From: Sulfitobacter alexandrii
GTDB lineage: Bacteria; Pseudomonadota; Alphaproteobacteria; Rhodobacterales; Rhodobacteraceae
Direction: 5' to 3'
DNA: 64,000 bases
NCBI RefSeq assembly: GCF_001886735.1
Contig: NZ_CP018076.1
Location: 3,224,001-3,288,000 of the forward strand
In this document: positions 1-9,186 of the stretch, in pieces
How the letters are laid out: every line of letters starts with the position of its first letter
How positions within the stretch are numbered: position 1 is the stretch's first letter
Translations under genes and position numbers: made by a program
Notes under the pieces: model-generated
Databases searched by the model: none
The model's input: only the letters and a program-made list of their open reading frames with translations
What the model was told of the DNA's origin: nothing

Positions 1-646
1 CGGCGATGATGCCGATCACCGTGGCGGCGCCCGTGACGATCAGGGTGAACAGGATCGACAGGCGGAAGCCGTGGATCACTCGGGCCATGACGTCGCGCTT
101 CGTCCCGTCGGTGCCCAGCCAGTTCTGCCGGTTGGGCGGCAGCGGCGCGGCACCGGGGCGGTCCACGGCGGTGTTGAACGAATAGGGGATGACCGGCCAG
201 ATCGACCAGCCGTTCCGGATCTGCTCGCCGTCGATCACCCCGTCCTGGGCATCCTCGTAATAGCCTTCGGGGTCGTCGAAACACAGGTCCATGCCCCCGG
301 TGGCGATCAGACACTTCACTTCGGGGTCGCGATAGACCGCCTCGGTCTGGAAATCGCCGCCGAACGCTGTCTCGGGATAGAAATTGAAGATCGGCATGTA
401 ATACTCGCCGCGATAGTTCACGAGGATCGGCTTGTCGTTCGCCACGAACTCCGCGAACAGCGAAATCCCGAACAGCACAGCGAAAATCCACATCGACCAA
501 TAGGCGCGGCGGTTGCGGCGGAAATTGTTCCAGCGCCGCCGGTTCAGCGGCGACAGCCAGCCCCGCGGCGCCTTGGTCACGGGCGGCGGCGCATCCTGTC
601 CGGGCGGACGCTGCGGCAACGGGTCGGTCTGGGCCAGGTCGCTCAC
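1..646 (-). CDS. yejE: YejE-type oligopeptide ABC transporter permease (partial, C-terminus outside window)
   Basis: Inner-membrane permease of a peptide/microcin C-type ABC importer. The visible N-terminal 215 codons begin with GTG (MSDLAQTDPL), carry a Pro-rich cytoplasmic tail and the basic stretch RRRWNNFRRNRRAYW, then a first transmembrane segment (about residues 50-68). A long periplasmic loop with the YejE-typical NYRGEYYMPIFNFYPE and NWLGTDGTKRDVMARVIHGFR follows, leading into the second membrane segment. The start lies 2 bp after the yejB stop, so the genes are co-transcribed. The rest of the permease and any yejF ATPase lie beyond the window edge. Confidence 0.9.
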   Translation of the reverse strand, partial: MSDLAQTDPLPQRPPGQDAPPPVTKAPRGWLSPLNRRRWNNFRRNRRAYWSMWIFAVLFGISLFAEFVANDKPILVNYRGEYYMPIFNFYPETAFGGDFQTEAVYRDPEVKCLIATGGMDLCFDDPEGYYEDAQDGVIDGEQIRNGWSIWPVIPYSFNTAVDRPGAAPLPPNRQNWLGTDGTKRDVMARVIHGFRLSILFTLIVTGAATVIGIIA

Positions 647-648
647 GT

Positions 649-1734
649 TCAGCCCTCGCGTTTCTCGAAGTCGATGCGCGGGTCCACGGCGACGTACATC
701 AGGTCGGAAACGAGCCCGACCACCAGCCCCATGAGGCCAAAGATGAACAGGGTGCCGAAGACGATCGGATAATCCCGCGCGACGGTCGCCTCGAAGGCCA
801 GCCGCCCCAGACCGTCAAGGCTGAAGATCGTCTCGATGATCAGCGATCCGGTAAAGAAGACGCCGATGAACACGCCGGGGAAACTGGCGATCATGATCAG
901 CATCGCATTGCGGAACACGTGACCGTACAGCACCTTGCGCTCGGACAGGCCCTTGGCCCGCGCGGTGATGACGTACTGCTTCTTGATCTCGTCGAGAAAG
1001 CTGTTCTTGGTCAGCAGCGTCAGCGTCGCAAAGGCCCCGATGGTCGAGGCCACGACCGGCAGGGTGATGTGCCAGAAATAATCGACGATCTTGGCGCCGA
1101 GGCTCAACTCGCTCCAGTTGTCCGACGTCAGGCCGCGCAGCGGGAATATCTGCCAGTACGACCCACCCGCGAAGAGCACCAGCAGCAGGATGGCGAAAAG
1201 GAAGCCCGGAATCGCATAGGCCGCGATGATGGCGCCCGACGTCCATGTGTCGAAGCGGCTGCCATCCCGCACCGCCTTGCGGATGCCCAGCGGGATCGAC
1301 ACCAGATAGGCGATCAGCGTGGACCACAGCCCCAGCGAGATCGACACCGGCAGCTTTTCCTTCACGAGGTCGATCACCCCGATGGAGCGGAAATAGCTCT
1401 CGCCGAAGTCGAAGCGCACGTAGTTCCACATCATGTTGAAGAACCGTTCCACCGGCGGCTTGTCGAAACCGAACTCGCGTTCCAGTTCCTCGATGAACTC
1501 GGGCGGCAGACCACGTGAGCCCACGTATTCGCTGCCGGTCCCGACACCGGTGTCGCCCGCATCGTTGCCGCCGCTGGCAAAGCCCGCGAAAACATCCCCG
1601 CCGCCCTGGATCCGGGCGATGGCCTGTTCCACGGGGCCGCCGGGCACGAATTGTGCCAGGGCGAAGTTCACCAGCATGATCCCGAACAGCGTCGGAATGA
1701 TCAGCAGCAGCCGTCTGACAATATAGGCGCCCAC
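649..1734 (-). CDS. yejB: YejB-type oligopeptide ABC transporter permease
   Basis: Inner-membrane permease partner of YejE, 361 aa, the usual length. The N-terminus [26 protein letters not shown] is the first membrane helix and is followed by the FVPGGPVEQ motif typical of DppB/OppB/YejB permeases. The EAA-loop region ([24 protein letters not shown], residues about 255-278) contacts the ATPase. YejB proteins differ from DppB by a long insert between the first helix and the core; here it is Gly-rich (about residues 43-75). It sits 7 bp downstream of yejA and 2 bp upstream of yejE. Confidence 0.93.
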   Translation of the reverse strand: MGAYIVRRLLLIIPTLFGIMLVNFALAQFVPGGPVEQAIARIQGGGDVFAGFASGGNDAGDTGVGTGSEYVGSRGLPPEFIEELEREFGFDKPPVERFFNMMWNYVRFDFGESYFRSIGVIDLVKEKLPVSISLGLWSTLIAYLVSIPLGIRKAVRDGSRFDTWTSGAIIAAYAIPGFLFAILLLVLFAGGSYWQIFPLRGLTSDNWSELSLGAKIVDYFWHITLPVVASTIGAFATLTLLTKNSFLDEIKKQYVITARAKGLSERKVLYGHVFRNAMLIMIASFPGVFIGVFFTGSLIIETIFSLDGLGRLAFEATVARDYPIVFGTLFIFGLMGLVVGLVSDLMYVAVDPRIDFEKREG

Positions 1735-1741
1735 GCCGCGA

Positions 1742-3667
1742 TTACCTCAGCGCGCCGGCCGCGCGCAGCTCGGCCGCCTTGTCCGCGTTGTACCACCAGA
1801 AATCGAGGTAGCCGAGCGCATAGGGCGGGATGTCGGGGTGTTCGTACTGGTCGTAGTACGCGACCCAGTACACGTCGTTGTACCACACCGGGATCATGAA
1901 GAACTCGTAGCGCAATGCGCGGTCCAGCGCCCGCAGCGCCGCCGCTTCCTCTTCGGATGTTTCCGCCCGCAGCGATGCTTCGATCAGCGTGTCCACCAAC
2001 GGGCTGGCGAGCCCGGCGGGGTTGAACAGCGAATACGCCGCGTCTTCCGATCCGAACCGCTGCTTCAGCCCCGTGCCGGTACCGAGGAACGCCGCATATT
2101 CGTCGAACACGAGGTCATAATCACGGTCCCGCTCGCGGGTGGTGTATTGCGACGCATCCACCTTTTCGAGCACCGCGTCGATGCCCATGGCCTGAAGGTT
2201 GGAGATGAAATTCTCGATGACCGCCGCCAGCGTCGCGGAGCCGGAGGAATTCAGCAGGAACCGCAGTTGCAGCGGCTCGCCCTCGGCGTTCCGGCGCATC
2301 CCGGCGTCCCCCACTTCCCAGCCCGCTTCGTCCAGCAGGCGCATGGCGGTCCGCAGGTTGCGGCGGTCCAGCAACCGCTCGGGGCTGGAGGTATGCGGCA
2401 TCACCGCCTCGTCCGTCAGCAGTTCCGGCGGCACCACGTCGCCGAGGGACTCGAGCAGCGCCAGTTCGTCGCCTTCCGGCACGCCGGTGGCCATCAGCGG
2501 CGTGTCCTGCGTAAACGAGGCCCGCTGCTTGAACAGCCCGTACTGCAGCGACTCGTTGGTCCATTCGAAGTTGAAGGCCAGCGCCACGGCCTGCCGGACA
2601 CGCTTGTCTTGCAGCACCTCGCGACCGAGGTTGAAAACGATGCCGTTCGGTGTGGGGGGCGATCCGTTCGGCAACTCCTCCTTCACGACCTGCCCCTGCT
2701 GGACCTTGGGAAAGTCATAGGCACTGGCCCACTGCTTCGAATTGCCCTCCGCGCGGAAAGTGTATTCACCCGCCTTGAACGCCTCGAAGGCGGAATTCTC
2801 GTCACCGAAATACTCGATCCGGATCCGGTCGAAGTTGTTCCGCCCGACGTTGAACGGCAGATCCGCGCCCCAGTAATCGGGGTTGCGCTTGTAGACGATG
2901 CGGCGGTTCACATCCACGGTCTCGACCATGTAGGGGCCAGACCCCGGCGAAATCTCGAGCCGCCCCTCGTCCAGACGGGCGCCGGTTTCCTCGTACCACT
3001 TCTTGGACCACGCAGGCACACCACCCACCTGCTCGATCAGGCTGCGCCGGGACACGCCCTCGGCAAAGTAGAACTTGATCGTGTAATCGTCGATGACCTC
3101 CACCTTCGGGATCAGCCGGCGCACCGCCTCCGCATAGGATTGCAGCCCCTGATCCAGCAGCAGGTTGTGCGAGAACGCGATGTCATGCGCCGTCACCGGA
3201 TCACCGGTCGAGAACTTGGCATCCTTGCGCATGTAGAAGATCACCCAGTCCTTGCTGGGCGGATACTCGAGGCTTTCGCACAGCAGGCAGTAGTATTCCG
3301 AATAGACATCGGCCGGGGCCGGCGCGTTCACCCCTTCGCCCAGCAGGCTTTCGTACATCACCGTGCTGAGCGCCCCGCCGCGCCCCTTGCGCGTGTAGGG
3401 GTTCATCGAATCGAAGGTGCCCAGCGTCGAGATCGAAATCTCGCCGCCCTTGGGCGCATCCGGGTTCACGTAGTCGAAGTGGCTGTAATCCTCGGGGTAC
3501 TTGAGATCGCCGAAAAAGGAGTAGCCGTGGCTCTTGATGGTCTCTTCCTGCGCGGCGGCGGCCGTGCCGACGATCAGCGACAGCCCGATAACCAGCAGCG
3601 CGCTCCACGCCGTCCAGAGCCGTCTTGTGGAGGTCAGTTCGGCGGCGCGGGACTGGGGTCGGATCAT
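1742..3667 (-). CDS. yejA: YejA-type periplasmic oligopeptide-binding protein
   Basis: Extracellular solute-binding protein family 5; it delivers peptides (in enterobacteria also microcin C) to YejBE. A start at [11 protein letters not shown] (position 3667) is preferred over an in-frame ATG 36 bp upstream because AAAGGAG lies six bases before it; this gives 641 aa. A signal peptide with hydrophobic core ([16 protein letters not shown]) precedes the mature start near [20 protein letters not shown]. Family features include [12 protein letters not shown] and the SGPYMVE...NPDYWG region. It is the first gene of yejA-yejB-yejE. The substrate is inferred from family membership only. Confidence 0.92.
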   Translation of the reverse strand: MIRPQSRAAELTSTRRLWTAWSALLVIGLSLIVGTAAAAQEETIKSHGYSFFGDLKYPEDYSHFDYVNPDAPKGGEISISTLGTFDSMNPYTRKGRGGALSTVMYESLLGEGVNAPAPADVYSEYYCLLCESLEYPPSKDWVIFYMRKDAKFSTGDPVTAHDIAFSHNLLLDQGLQSYAEAVRRLIPKVEVIDDYTIKFYFAEGVSRRSLIEQVGGVPAWSKKWYEETGARLDEGRLEISPGSGPYMVETVDVNRRIVYKRNPDYWGADLPFNVGRNNFDRIRIEYFGDENSAFEAFKAGEYTFRAEGNSKQWASAYDFPKVQQGQVVKEELPNGSPPTPNGIVFNLGREVLQDKRVRQAVALAFNFEWTNESLQYGLFKQRASFTQDTPLMATGVPEGDELALLESLGDVVPPELLTDEAVMPHTSSPERLLDRRNLRTAMRLLDEAGWEVGDAGMRRNAEGEPLQLRFLLNSSGSATLAAVIENFISNLQAMGIDAVLEKVDASQYTTRERDRDYDLVFDEYAAFLGTGTGLKQRFGSEDAAYSLFNPAGLASPLVDTLIEASLRAETSEEEAAALRALDRALRYEFFMIPVWYNDVYWVAYYDQYEHPDIPPYALGYLDFWWYNADKAAELRAAGALR

Positions 3668-3784
3668 CAGGCTCTCCTTTGAGGGTCTCAAATCGTCGTT
3701 CAAACCAGATGTAAGCTAAAGGCCAATGCAGCCAAGATACAAGTTGCGAATATGTAATCTTGGGCCCGCCCGGCCCCGGATACG

Positions 3785-3813
3785 CAAAAGGCCGCCCCGA
3801 ATGGACGGCCCTT
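3785..3813 (-). terminator. Rho-independent terminator of the cytochrome c gene
   Basis: Read on the minus strand, a GC stem (GGGCCGTCC paired with GGGCGGCC, one G-U pair) is followed by TTTTGCG. It lies about 20 bp after the cytochrome c stop codon. Confidence 0.7.
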
Positions 3814-3832
3814 CACGAAATTTTCATTTTTA

Positions 3833-4333
3833 TCAGCCGCCTAGGCTGTCGAGATAGGCAATCACATTGGCGCGATCTTCGGGCTTGTTCAGACCCGCGA
3901 AACCCATCGTGGTCCCCGGCGCCCAGCCTTTCGGATCGGTCAGGAACGCGCTGAGCTTCTCGGGCTCCCACGCGCCTTCCTTGTCGGACAGGCCGCCGGA
4001 ATAGCTGAAGCCGTCGACAGAGGCGATGTCACGCCCGACGACGCCGTTCAGGTGCGGGCCGACCGCATCGGTGCCGTCAACCTTGTGACAGGCGGAGCAC
4101 TTGCGGAAAACGCTTTCGCCCTTGCCGGGATCGGCCGCTTCCATCAGCGCGGCGAAATCGATCTCTTCCTCGGGCTCCTCGGTCTCAGCGCTGGCAACTT
4201 CGATGACATAGGATTGCTCGCCATGTGCCTCGGCATGATAGATCTCTTCGCCGGCCCATTTGCCCAGCAGCAGGATCAGCCATGCACCGAAGAGGCCGCC
4301 GGCAATTTTTGTCAGTGTCATCGTATCGAACAT
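3833..4333 (-). CDS. Membrane-anchored class I cytochrome c (cytochrome cy / c552 type)
   Basis: Electron carrier tethered to the periplasmic face of the inner membrane. Residues 10-25 form an uncleaved hydrophobic anchor (AGGLFGAWLILLLGKW). An acidic, flexible linker (about 40-62, TEEPEEE) leads to a c-type domain with the haem-binding CSACH motif (Cys79, Cys82, His83) and the distal Met in TTMGF (Met143). Anchor plus linker plus one haem matches the cytochrome cy (CycY) and CycM proteins of Rhodobacter and Bradyrhizobium, which link the bc1 complex to terminal oxidases. Divergent from pheA, a pairing that is frequent in this family of bacteria. The role is inferred from architecture. Confidence 0.88.
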   Translation of the reverse strand: MFDTMTLTKIAGGLFGAWLILLLGKWAGEEIYHAEAHGEQSYVIEVASAETEEPEEEIDFAALMEAADPGKGESVFRKCSACHKVDGTDAVGPHLNGVVGRDIASVDGFSYSGGLSDKEGAWEPEKLSAFLTDPKGWAPGTTMGFAGLNKPEDRANVIAYLDSLGG

Positions 4334-4460
4334 GGGCGTGGTCCATTACTTCTGTGGCTTTCGTTGGCGGGTATCTATTGCTTTCCCTCTCGCGGGGCAA
4401 GGTGTAGTTACCGCGACCAAACGCCCCTCTCGGGCAATTCGCCGAAGGAAGATCACGAAC

Positions 4461-5300
4461 ATGGCAGAGACCCCGCCGCGCATCGCCTTTCAGGGCGCCC
4501 TGGGTGCCTATTCGCACGAGGCCTGCCTGCAGGCCAACCCCGAGATGATTCCCGTGCCCTGCACCACCTTCGAAGGTGTGATCCGGGCGGTGCGCGAAAA
4601 CCGGGCGGACCTCGCGATGCTGCCGGTCGAAAACACTACCTACGGCCGGGTCGCGGACATCCACCGCCTGCTGCCGCAAAGCGGGCTGCGCATCATCGCC
4701 GAAGCCTTCGTGCGGGTGCGCATCGCCCTCATGGCCCGGCCCGGCGTCCGGCTGGAAGACGTCAAGCACGTCCGCGCCCACATGGTGCTGCTGCCCCAGG
4801 CGCAAAGCTTTCTCGACGCGCATGGCATCACCTCCGAGGCGGCGGCGGACAGCGCCGGGGCCGCCGCCGACCTCGCCGAATCCGCGGACAGTACCGAAGG
4901 CGTGCTGGCCAGCGAAGTCGCCGCCGACATCCACGGCCTCGACGTGCTGGCCCGCGACATCGAGGACATGGACCACAACACCACCCGTTTCCTGCTGATG
5001 TCCCCCCGGATCGACACGACACGCCGCGCGGACAAGATGCTGACGACCTTCGTCTTCGAGGTGCGCAACATTCCCGCCGCGCTCTACAAGGCGATGGGCG
5101 GCTTCGCGACCAACGGCGTCAACATGACGAAACTGGAAAGCTACATGGTCGGCGGCTCCTTCACGGCGACGCAATTCTACGCCGACATCGAAGGCCACCC
5201 CGAAGACCCCGCCGTCAAACGGGCGCTGGACGAACTGGGATACTTCACCAACATGCTGAACATCCTGGGTGTCTATCCTGCACACCCCGATCGCGGATGA
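4461..5300 (+). CDS. pheA: Prephenate dehydratase
   Basis: Converts prephenate to phenylpyruvate in phenylalanine synthesis. The chosen start (MAETPPRIAFQGALGAYSHEAC) follows AAGGAAG by nine bases and gives 279 aa, normal for a monofunctional enzyme. The dehydratase domain shows GALGAYSHEA, LPVENTTYGRV and the DNTTRF-like HNTTRFLLMS. The C-terminal ACT domain (about 195-275) contains LESYMVGGSFTATQFYADIEG, the region that corresponds to the phenylalanine-binding ESRP element but with ESYM instead, a variant I associate with this clade. No chorismate mutase domain is fused. Confidence 0.95.
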   Translation: MAETPPRIAFQGALGAYSHEACLQANPEMIPVPCTTFEGVIRAVRENRADLAMLPVENTTYGRVADIHRLLPQSGLRIIAEAFVRVRIALMARPGVRLEDVKHVRAHMVLLPQAQSFLDAHGITSEAAADSAGAAADLAESADSTEGVLASEVAADIHGLDVLARDIEDMDHNTTRFLLMSPRIDTTRRADKMLTTFVFEVRNIPAALYKAMGGFATNGVNMTKLESYMVGGSFTATQFYADIEGHPEDPAVKRALDELGYFTNMLNILGVYPAHPDRG

Positions 5301-5358
5301 CGCAGTCCAGCCGGCCTCGACCCGCCGGCGTCACCTGCACCGGCAAAAGGCGCGCGCG

Positions 5359-5748
5359 ATGACAGCCGCGTTCGCGAAGATGGCGCGCCGTGCGGGGCTC
5401 TGGCTGATGCTCGCGCCGTTCCTCGTGCTGTCGCTGATTTCCGATGCGGTGATGCCGGTCGCGACCGACCGCGGGATCCGGATGGTGCTTTGCACCGGTA
5501 CCGAGATGGTCGAGATCCTCGTCGATCCGGACAGCGGCCAACCTGTTGATCCGTCGGACGCGGACGACACGCCGCCGCGCTGCGACTGGTCGGCGGCGCA
5601 CCCGGCCTTCGCCCCCGCAGCCCCCACCGTGATCGCGGCGATCGCCGCGAATGTCACCGTCATCGCACCCGCGATTCCCCCGACGATCCTGTCCCACGCC
5701 GGCCCGACCGGCCTGCCTCCTGCCACCGGGCCTCCCGCGACGATCTGA
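5359..5748 (+). CDS. Small membrane/secreted protein of unknown function, upstream of PepSY-TM gene
   Basis: Predicted 129 aa from MTAAFAKMARRAG. One N-terminal hydrophobic segment (LWLMLAPFLVLSLISDAVMP, about residues 13-32) would act as signal or anchor. Next comes a CTGTEMVEILVDPDSGQP stretch with a second Cys (RCDW) and a Pro/Ala-rich C-terminus ending GLPPATGPPATI. The CTG...M.E pattern and the TonB-like Pro-rich tail resemble DUF2946-type proteins found beside metal-uptake genes, but I cannot assign the family with confidence. It lies 37 bp before the PepSY-TM gene and is probably co-transcribed. An upstream ATG at 5269 overlaps pheA and is less likely. Confidence 0.6.
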   Translation: MTAAFAKMARRAGLWLMLAPFLVLSLISDAVMPVATDRGIRMVLCTGTEMVEILVDPDSGQPVDPSDADDTPPRCDWSAAHPAFAPAAPTVIAAIAANVTVIAPAIPPTILSHAGPTGLPPATGPPATI

Positions 5749-5785
5749 TTTCCCTCGAAACTCAGATTCATTCCAAGGAGGTCTC

Positions 5786-7183
5786 ATGACCGACACGACA
5801 CTCGGAGCCCGCTCTCCGGCGGCGCGCCCTGCAAGCGCATTCTACTTCATCGCGTGGCGCTGGCATTTCTACGCCGGCCTCTACGTCATCCCCTTCCTCT
5901 GCATGCTGGCCCTGACCGGCCTGACCATGCTCTGGATCTCGTGGTCCGCCGGCCTCGGGGCCGAACGCATGGCGGTCACCCCGGCCGGCAATCCGCTGCC
6001 CCTTGCCGAGCTACAGGCGACGGCCGAGGCTTCGATCCCCGGCAGCCGGGCGGTGCAATACGTCTCCCCCCTCGCGGAGAACCGGGTCGCATCCTTCGCC
6101 GTCGACGCCGGCGGCGTCAGGACCGGCGTCGCGCTCGATCCCTACAGAGGCACGGTGCTGCACAGCTTCCCGTGGCGCGCGGGGTGGTACGACTTCGCCA
6201 ACGACATACACGGCTCGCTGCTGCTGGGCACCGTCGGCGACTGGCTGATCGAGATCGCGGCAAGCCTCGCCATCGTGCTGATCGCCAGCGGGCTCTACCT
6301 GCACTGGCCCCGTGGCGGCACAGGCTGGCGCAAGGCACTGGCGCCCCAATTGCGGTCACGGGGCCGCGGCTTCTGGAAATCGCTGCACGGGGTGACAGGG
6401 TTCTGGATATCCCTGCTCCTGCTGGTCTTTTTGGTCTCGGGTCTCAGCTGGGCCGGGGTCTGGGGCACCCAGATGATGCAGGCCTGGAACACCTTCCCGG
6501 CCGAGAAATGGGGCGCGCCGACCTCGGATGCCACCCATGCCTCGATGAACCACGGCACGGCGGAGGAGGTCCCCTGGGGCCTCGAACAGACGCCCATGCC
6601 GGCGTCCGGGTCGCTCGCCGGTGTCACGGCGATCCGGGGCGATGTCACGCTCGACAAGGTCGCCGATTTCGCCCGCACCCTCGGCTTCGACGGCCGTTTC
6701 CAGATCAACCTGCCCGCGGACGAAAGCGGGGTCTGGACGATCAGCCATGACAGCATGTCCAACGACGGACCGGACCCGACCGCCGACCGGACGCTGCACA
6801 TCGACCGCTACACCGGCAACGTGCTGGCCGACGTGCGCTTCGCCGATTATTCCCCCTATGCCAAGGCGATGGCCGTGGGGATCGCCTTTCACGAAGGGGA
6901 TCTTGGCGTCTGGAACCTGATGCTCAACACCCTGTTCTGTCTTTCGGTGATCGTGGTGTCGCTTTCGGGCCTCGTGATGTGGTGGAAAAGGCGTCCCGTT
7001 TCGGCCCGCGGCCTCGCCGCCCCGCCGCGACCCGCCGATGCGCCCTTCTGGAAGGGCGCGGCCCTGCTGGTCGTGGCGCTGGGTGTCCTGTTCCCGCTGG
7101 GCGGTGCCGCTATCCTCGCCGCGCTCCTGATCGACGTGACGCTGCTGCGGCTTCTGCCGGGGATGAGGCGCGCGCTCTCCTGA
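5786..7183 (+). CDS. PepSY-associated TM-helix (PiuB-type) membrane protein
   Basis: Polytopic inner-membrane protein of 465 aa, start fixed by a strong AAGGAGG six bases upstream. It shows the PepSY_TM layout: helix 1 in FYFIAWRWHFYAGLYVIPFLCMLALTGL, a periplasmic PepSY-like segment, DIHGSLLLG before helix 2, LHGVTGFWISLLLLVFLVSGLSW as helix 3, a second extracytoplasmic region, AFHEGDLGVWN, then three C-terminal helices. Conserved His residues in these loops suggest haem or metal binding. Relatives are often associated with ferric-siderophore reduction or iron/copper uptake; the substrate here is unknown. Pairs with the small upstream protein. Confidence 0.85.
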   Translation: MTDTTLGARSPAARPASAFYFIAWRWHFYAGLYVIPFLCMLALTGLTMLWISWSAGLGAERMAVTPAGNPLPLAELQATAEASIPGSRAVQYVSPLAENRVASFAVDAGGVRTGVALDPYRGTVLHSFPWRAGWYDFANDIHGSLLLGTVGDWLIEIAASLAIVLIASGLYLHWPRGGTGWRKALAPQLRSRGRGFWKSLHGVTGFWISLLLLVFLVSGLSWAGVWGTQMMQAWNTFPAEKWGAPTSDATHASMNHGTAEEVPWGLEQTPMPASGSLAGVTAIRGDVTLDKVADFARTLGFDGRFQINLPADESGVWTISHDSMSNDGPDPTADRTLHIDRYTGNVLADVRFADYSPYAKAMAVGIAFHEGDLGVWNLMLNTLFCLSVIVVSLSGLVMWWKRRPVSARGLAAPPRPADAPFWKGAALLVVALGVLFPLGGAAILAALLIDVTLLRLLPGMRRALS

Positions 7184-7194
7184 GGCGCATCAGG

Positions 7195-7216
7195 CGGCGG
7201 CCCCACGGGGCCGCTG
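7195..7216. terminator. GC hairpin after PepSY-TM gene (possible terminator)
   Basis: An inverted repeat GCGGCCCC/GGGGCCGC with a very short loop lies 12 bp after the stop codon, between two convergent genes. No T-tract follows, so termination activity is uncertain. Confidence 0.35.
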
Positions 7217-7277
7217 CTCCGACGCCGCGGGCGTTAGCGGTGCGCAACCAATGGCGGCATCCCCGCGCTGCGACGGA

Positions 7278-7745
7278 TCACGCCGTGCGCGAATGCCGTT
7301 CCTCCATCTGCCGCGCGAATTCCGCGACCCGCAGCTTGTACTTCTTCGTCAGGGAGTTCTTGGCCAATTTCATCGACTGCACCAGCAACCGGGCGCTCAG
7401 GTTCAGGGGCTTCACCTCGAGCTCGACAAGGACGCGGGTCCGGGAACGCGACAGGGGCATCAACTCGAACGTCATCGTGCCCAGCAGCCCGGGCGAAGTG
7501 CTTTCCAGCACCATCTCGTTGGGGCGGTCGTAGGTCACCATTTCCAGTTCCATCTCCCGGCGCTTGCCGCGCAGGTCGAAAGCGACCCGCCAGGTCATGC
7601 CGGGGCCCGGCACCCTCTTGTCGTCGACGCGCTGCACCTCGGCCCCCCGACGCATCGCGGAGCGTTCGAAAGTCTCGAAATCACTGAGCATCGCGAAGAC
7701 CGCATCTATCGGTGCCTCCACGTCTTCCTTCGTCGAAAACTTCAT
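7278..7745 (-). CDS. SRPBCC (START-like) family protein
   Basis: 155 aa, starting MKFSTKEDVEAPIDAVFAMLSDFETFER, the typical opening strand and helix of a helix-grip (polyketide cyclase/COQ10-like) fold. A curved-sheet core (MTWRVAFDLRGKRREMELEMVTYD) and a long C-terminal helix (LLVQSMKLAKNSLTKKYKLRVAEFARQME) complete the fold. Such proteins bind hydrophobic ligands; no catalytic residue can be named. Downstream of nudC on the same strand, 75 bp away, so possibly in one transcript. Confidence 0.8.
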   Translation of the reverse strand: MKFSTKEDVEAPIDAVFAMLSDFETFERSAMRRGAEVQRVDDKRVPGPGMTWRVAFDLRGKRREMELEMVTYDRPNEMVLESTSPGLLGTMTFELMPLSRSRTRVLVELEVKPLNLSARLLVQSMKLAKNSLTKKYKLRVAEFARQMEERHSRTA

Positions 7746-7820
7746 GCTGTCGTCCCGATCTGCGCTGCCTCGTCCGCGTGGCCCGACGTTCCATGCGGGC
7801 CTTTTGCGTTTACCTTTGCC

Positions 7821-8789
7821 TCAATCCAACCGGTCCGCAAGCCAATTTTCCAACAGGAAGTGCGCGATGGCACCTTTGCGGGCGGGCAGGATCGTGTCGT
7901 GATTTCCGGCGAAAATCTCCATCATGTCTTCCCGCGACACCCACAAGGCATCCTCGATCTCGACGGGATCTATGGTGATCTCCCGGCTCAGGGCCTCCCC
8001 CGCGCAGCCGAACATCAGCGATGCCGGAAAGGGCCACGGCTGGCTCGACAGATAGCGGACCTCGCCGACCTGAACGCCCGCTTCCTCGAAGACTTCACGC
8101 CGGACCGCCGCTTCCAGTGTCTCGCCCGGTTCCACGAAACCCGCCAGCAGGGAATACATGCCCTGCGGCCAGCCCGGCGACCGCCCCATGAGAACGGAAT
8201 TGCCGTGAGTAATCAGCATGATGACCACGGGATCGGTGCGCGGAAAATGCGAGGCCTTGCAGACCGTGCAGGCCCGTTGCCATCCGGCCTGAACCATGTC
8301 TGACCGGCTGCCGCAGGCCGCGCAGAACCCGTGCGCCCGGTGCCAGCCGAACATCGCGCGGCCCGTCGCCGCCAGCTCGGCGTCCCGGGGATCGAGCCAG
8401 GTCATCACCCGCCGCAGTTCGGCGAACACCATGTCGTCACCCAGTGCCGGATGCCGCTGCTCGCTGGGGTCGAGGAACCCGCCCAGGGCCGCTTCGTCGA
8501 CGTTTTCGGGCTGCCATTGCGACAGGTCGAAGGCAAAGCGCGCCGCGCCGTTCTCGCGCCCCAGAAGAATCGTCTCCTCCGCCGCGTCCGCCAGCACCGG
8601 ATGATCCATTTCCAGCCGCACCAGCCGCGCGGGCCGGGCCGGAGAGATCAGCGGCTTGCCCCGCCAGAACAGGATCGCCCGGGCGTCCGGATCGTCGCGC
8701 GCCGCGCGCAGGGCCGCCGGATCGTTGCGAATCTCGCCCGCCCGGTCCAGCGCAGAGCCGCCGAATGTCACCTGTTCCGCATGTCGCAT
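7821..8789 (-). CDS. nudC: NAD+ diphosphatase / decapping Nudix hydrolase NudC
   Basis: Hydrolyses NAD(H) to NMN(H) and AMP and can remove NAD caps from RNA. The 322-aa reading starts at MRHAEQVTFGG; a longer in-frame extension would run into the SRP RNA region and is rejected. Visible features are an N-terminal NudC-like domain, a zinc ribbon (Cys156, Cys159, Cys174, Cys177), the Nudix box GFVEPGETLEAAVRREVFEE (from residue 217), and SQPWPFP (249-255), the signature separating NudC from other Nudix enzymes. Confidence 0.95.
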   Translation of the reverse strand: MRHAEQVTFGGSALDRAGEIRNDPAALRAARDDPDARAILFWRGKPLISPARPARLVRLEMDHPVLADAAEETILLGRENGAARFAFDLSQWQPENVDEAALGGFLDPSEQRHPALGDDMVFAELRRVMTWLDPRDAELAATGRAMFGWHRAHGFCAACGSRSDMVQAGWQRACTVCKASHFPRTDPVVIMLITHGNSVLMGRSPGWPQGMYSLLAGFVEPGETLEAAVRREVFEEAGVQVGEVRYLSSQPWPFPASLMFGCAGEALSREITIDPVEIEDALWVSREDMMEIFAGNHDTILPARKGAIAHFLLENWLADRLD

Positions 8790-8874
8790 GCTGCCGCCCC
8801 CCGTCCTGCGCTGCCGCTCGTGCGGCCTCTCTCGTTTGCACCAAGGTTCGGCCAAGGGCAATGGCCCCGCACCC

Positions 8875-8903
8875 TTGCGTTCGGGCACCCGTTTCCCTAT
8901 ATC
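8875..8903 (+). promoter_or_regulatory. Sigma-70-type promoter of the SRP RNA gene
   Basis: TTGCGT (-35) and TATATC (-10) are separated by exactly 17 bp. The predicted transcription start is six to eight bases further on, matching the 5' end of the SRP RNA fold. Confidence 0.7.
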
Positions 8904-8909
8904 GGGCCT

Positions 8910-9004
8910 CGAGAGGTTGGTGCGGGCAGGCGCCTCGCCAACCCGGTCAGGTCCGGAAGGAAGCAGCCGCAACGAGTCCCGCTTGGGTCGTTATCAATCT
9001 CTCA
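8910..9004 (+). ncRNA. ffs: Signal recognition particle RNA, bacterial small type (4.5S)
   Basis: RNA scaffold of the signal recognition particle; it binds Ffh and its receptor FtsY. The universally conserved apical sequence GGTCAGGTCCGGAAGGAAGC is present at 8945-8964, with flanking complementary arms. The outer stem pairs GAGAGGTTG (8911-8919) with CAATCTCTC (8995-9003), with one G-U pair. A length of about 95 nt fits the Alu-less small class of proteobacteria. It has its own promoter, is followed by a perfect hairpin, and lies upstream of dnaX-recR as in related genomes. Confidence 0.95.
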
Positions 9005-9009
9005 CCCCA

Positions 9010-9032
9010 GCGCTTTTGCGCAGCAAAAGCGC
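9010..9032. terminator. Perfect 10-bp hairpin downstream of SRP RNA
   Basis: GCGCTTTTGC and GCAAAAGCGC are exact complements around a 3-nt loop, starting seven bases after the SRP RNA. There is no T-run after it; the T-tract lies inside the left arm. A second weaker hairpin (GGGCATCC AAA GGATGCTC) follows at 9043-9061. Probably 3'-end formation or protection for the SRP RNA. Confidence 0.6.
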
Positions 9033-9186
9033 GTCGCCCGACAGGGGCATCCAAAGGATGCTCCCGAGAGGGCCACGCAATCCAGACATCCCGTCATTCC
9101 TCAGGCTGCCCGCCCGCGCCTTTGGCCGCGCAACACAGCCGCACGCCGAGGAAACGGAAAATTATCATTCATTAACAGTATCTTGC

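Noticed and set aside
1838..3682. A 614-codon open frame antisense to yejA
   Set aside because: YejA is a clear full-length binding protein with signal peptide.
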